Source of the DNA: a virus
IMG/VR virus record: IMGVR_UViG_3300031566_003282
Span: 1 to 31,525 of that record
DNA: 31,525 bases
Strand: one strand, 5' to 3'
Both the position numbers and the translations under genes were made by a program. The notes beneath the pieces are model-generated. The model did not search any database. It had not been told where the DNA came from and worked only from the letters and a program-made list of their open reading frames with translations. Positions 30,592 through 31,525 of the stretch are shown here, one piece after another (positions within the stretch are counted from its first letter, which is position 1; the number at the start of each line of letters is the position of its first letter).

Positions 30592-31344
30592 TTATTCGGC
30601 AATTTTTTGTTCTAGTGATAATCTATTATCGACTAATTCGTTCGTAAAATCAAAAAGTTTTTGAATATATCCGTTACGTCTTAAGAATTTAAATACCAAA
30701 TTCTCATACGAATATTCACCTTCTCTCTCTAACCCACAACTTCTAAACTTCTTAAGTTTATCCTTAACACTATCAATCATTACTAAAGCGGTATCTAAAT
30801 CTTCATCATCCGCATTGTCAATAACCAAATCTATAATATCCATCCATTGGTCTACTTTAGATTTAAGTTTATCCTCATCAATCGTGACACTTTCAGGTGT
30901 TGGTTCAACAATCCACTCATTATATAAAACAGAGTAAACGCCAGTAGAAAAATGGGTTTCTTCGGTGTCCTGAACATATAATTCAACATCGTAACCTTTT
31001 ACTAAGATATCGTGAGTTGAATTAAATAATGTCTTTTTTAATTTAAAAAGTTCTTGGTGTAATTCTTTCTGACTACCTGACTCTGTAAAATTATACATAA
31101 CGTGTAAATCGACATCTGAGAATTCAGACCAATTATAGTTCGATAATGAGCCGGTCATTGTGATATCAGAGATAAAAATGTCAATACCTAAAAATTGAAT
31201 AAACTCTTCTGATATTTCTAATAATGCATTTCTTACTTCTGAAATCATCCTTGACTTACTGGGGTCATCGGGATTAGTCCAAATATCAGGATTTAATTCG
31301 TCCTGAATATAAAAGCTAGAAAGTATTTTATTATAATTTTCCAT
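30592..31344 (-). CDS. nucleotidyltransferase-fold protein
   Basis: A 250-residue protein with the Pol-beta/MNT nucleotidyltransferase signature: MTGSLSNYNWSEFSDVDLHV, with Gly65-Ser66, then Asp77-x-Asp79, and a third acidic strand YDVELYVQD (118-126; Glu121 or Asp119). The pattern GS-x10-D-x-D is diagnostic of the fold. C-terminal residues about 155-250 are helical (EDKLKSKVDQWMDIIDLVID, VMIDSVKDKLKKF) and end SLEQKIAE. I choose the ATG at 31344; an upstream TTG would overlap the TATTTATA box. Substrate unknown (a nucleotide, tRNA, protein or antibiotic would all be possible for the fold). Similar proteins occur in phages of this group, with no known role. Confidence 0.8.
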   Translation of the reverse strand: MENYNKILSSFYIQDELNPDIWTNPDDPSKSRMISEVRNALLEISEEFIQFLGIDIFISDITMTGSLSNYNWSEFSDVDLHVMYNFTESGSQKELHQELFKLKKTLFNSTHDILVKGYDVELYVQDTEETHFSTGVYSVLYNEWIVEPTPESVTIDEDKLKSKVDQWMDIIDLVIDNADDEDLDTALVMIDSVKDKLKKFRSCGLEREGEYSYENLVFKFLRRNGYIQKLFDFTNELVDNRLSLEQKIAE

Positions 31345-31348
31345 CACA

Positions 31349-31356
31349 TATAAATA
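31349..31356 (-). promoter_or_regulatory. TATTTATA box upstream of the nucleotidyltransferase gene
   Basis: TATTTATATGTG ends right before the ATG at 31344 (four bases between). As at 7362, such close spacing implies a nearly leaderless transcript if this is a -10 box. Confidence 0.35.
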
Positions 31357-31366
31357 CAAAGAAGTA

Positions 31367-31525
31367 TTACTTTTCTACTTTTTTGTATTTGTACTTCTTA
31401 GAAATCTCTTTATTGAAGAATGCTCCTTGTGATTCGGCCATTCTGAATTTTGTATAAACATTGTGTGGAACATCATTATAAAGATATTCTACACCGTTGT
31501 TAAATGTGGCAATAAGTGTTTTATC
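31367..31525 (-). CDS. KTSC-domain protein, 5' truncated by window edge
   Basis: The minus strand is open from the window end to a stop at 31367 (52 residues visible). The visible part, TLIATFNNGVEYLYNDVPHN, then VYTKFRMAESQGAFFNKEIS, matches the KTSC domain, whose signature is a short 'L.I.F..G..Y.Y..VP...Y..+..A.S.G.FFN..I' fold named after its K-T-S-C residues. The protein ends in a Lys-rich tail (KKYKYKKVEK). KTSC domains are small and their molecular role is unknown; they occur in bacteria and phages. The start lies outside the window. Confidence 0.8.
   Translation of the reverse strand, partial: DKTLIATFNNGVEYLYNDVPHNVYTKFRMAESQGAFFNKEISKKYKYKKVEK

Noticed and set aside
1-31525. tRNA genes, CRISPR arrays, insertion sequences, integrase or attachment sites
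   Set aside because: Read for and not seen: intergenic gaps are all under about 150 bases once the small genes are placed, too short or lacking the required structure.

Overview
This window is a piece of an AT-rich tailed-phage genome of the T4-like (contractile-tail) type. It carries a clear T4-style head module on the minus strand: large terminase (gp17), portal (gp20), prohead protease (gp21), acidic scaffold (gp22) and major capsid protein (gp23), plus a gp55-like late sigma factor on the plus strand. Several features point to a Bacteroidota (probably flavobacterial, perhaps marine) host. Most genes have A-rich leaders without a Shine-Dalgarno sequence. There is a phage-encoded ribosomal protein bS21 of the Bacteroidota type, and a small DUF4494-like protein, a family I associate with Bacteroidota. 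The host assignment is an inference.

Layout. (1) 1-7347, plus strand: a tightly packed run of sugar-nucleotide enzymes (GDP-mannose 4,6-dehydratase, nucleotide-sugar dehydrogenase, GDP-mannose 3,5-epimerase), a 29-residue CDGSH-like Fe-S miniprotein, PhoH, a HAD-like protein, a small unknown, two glycosyltransferases (GT-B and GT-A folds) and the gp55-like sigma factor; many stop and start codons overlap. (2) 7376-13439, plus strand: mostly virion genes, namely a small basic protein, a 659-residue helix-rich structural protein, a gp5-like baseplate/spike protein, a beta-rich adhesin-like protein and several small proteins. (3) 13431-15952, minus strand: a cupin-like protein and a 664-residue mosaic protein with a zinc ribbon and a ParB-like motif. 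(4) 16030-16664, plus strand: two small genes ending in strong terminators. (5) 16687-31525, minus strand: the head module, preceded by a string of acidic or low-complexity proteins (one with an EF-hand loop, one with Lys/Pro repeats), a nucleotidyltransferase and a truncated KTSC-domain gene. One plus-strand gene, bS21, interrupts this module.

How the parts may work together. The sigma factor probably drives virion genes from a recurrent TATTTATA/TATTTATT box seen, in gene orientation, just upstream of many starts. The bS21 may adjust host ribosomes for SD-less phage mRNA. The prohead protease probably matures the capsid: the capsid protein has an ideal (I/L)xE site after residue 60, and several small proteins carry T4-like capsid-targeting leaders ending in the same kind of site. 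The sugar cluster looks able to channel GDP-mannose into modified sugars for glycosylation of an unknown target. Tail sheath and tube genes, which lie between gp17 and gp20 in T4, are absent from that position. No tRNA, CRISPR array, insertion sequence, integrase or attachment site was seen. Three genes shorter than 60 residues (2972-3061, 13260-13439, 30379-30525) and the truncated gene at 31367-31525 were found by reading the sequence directly.
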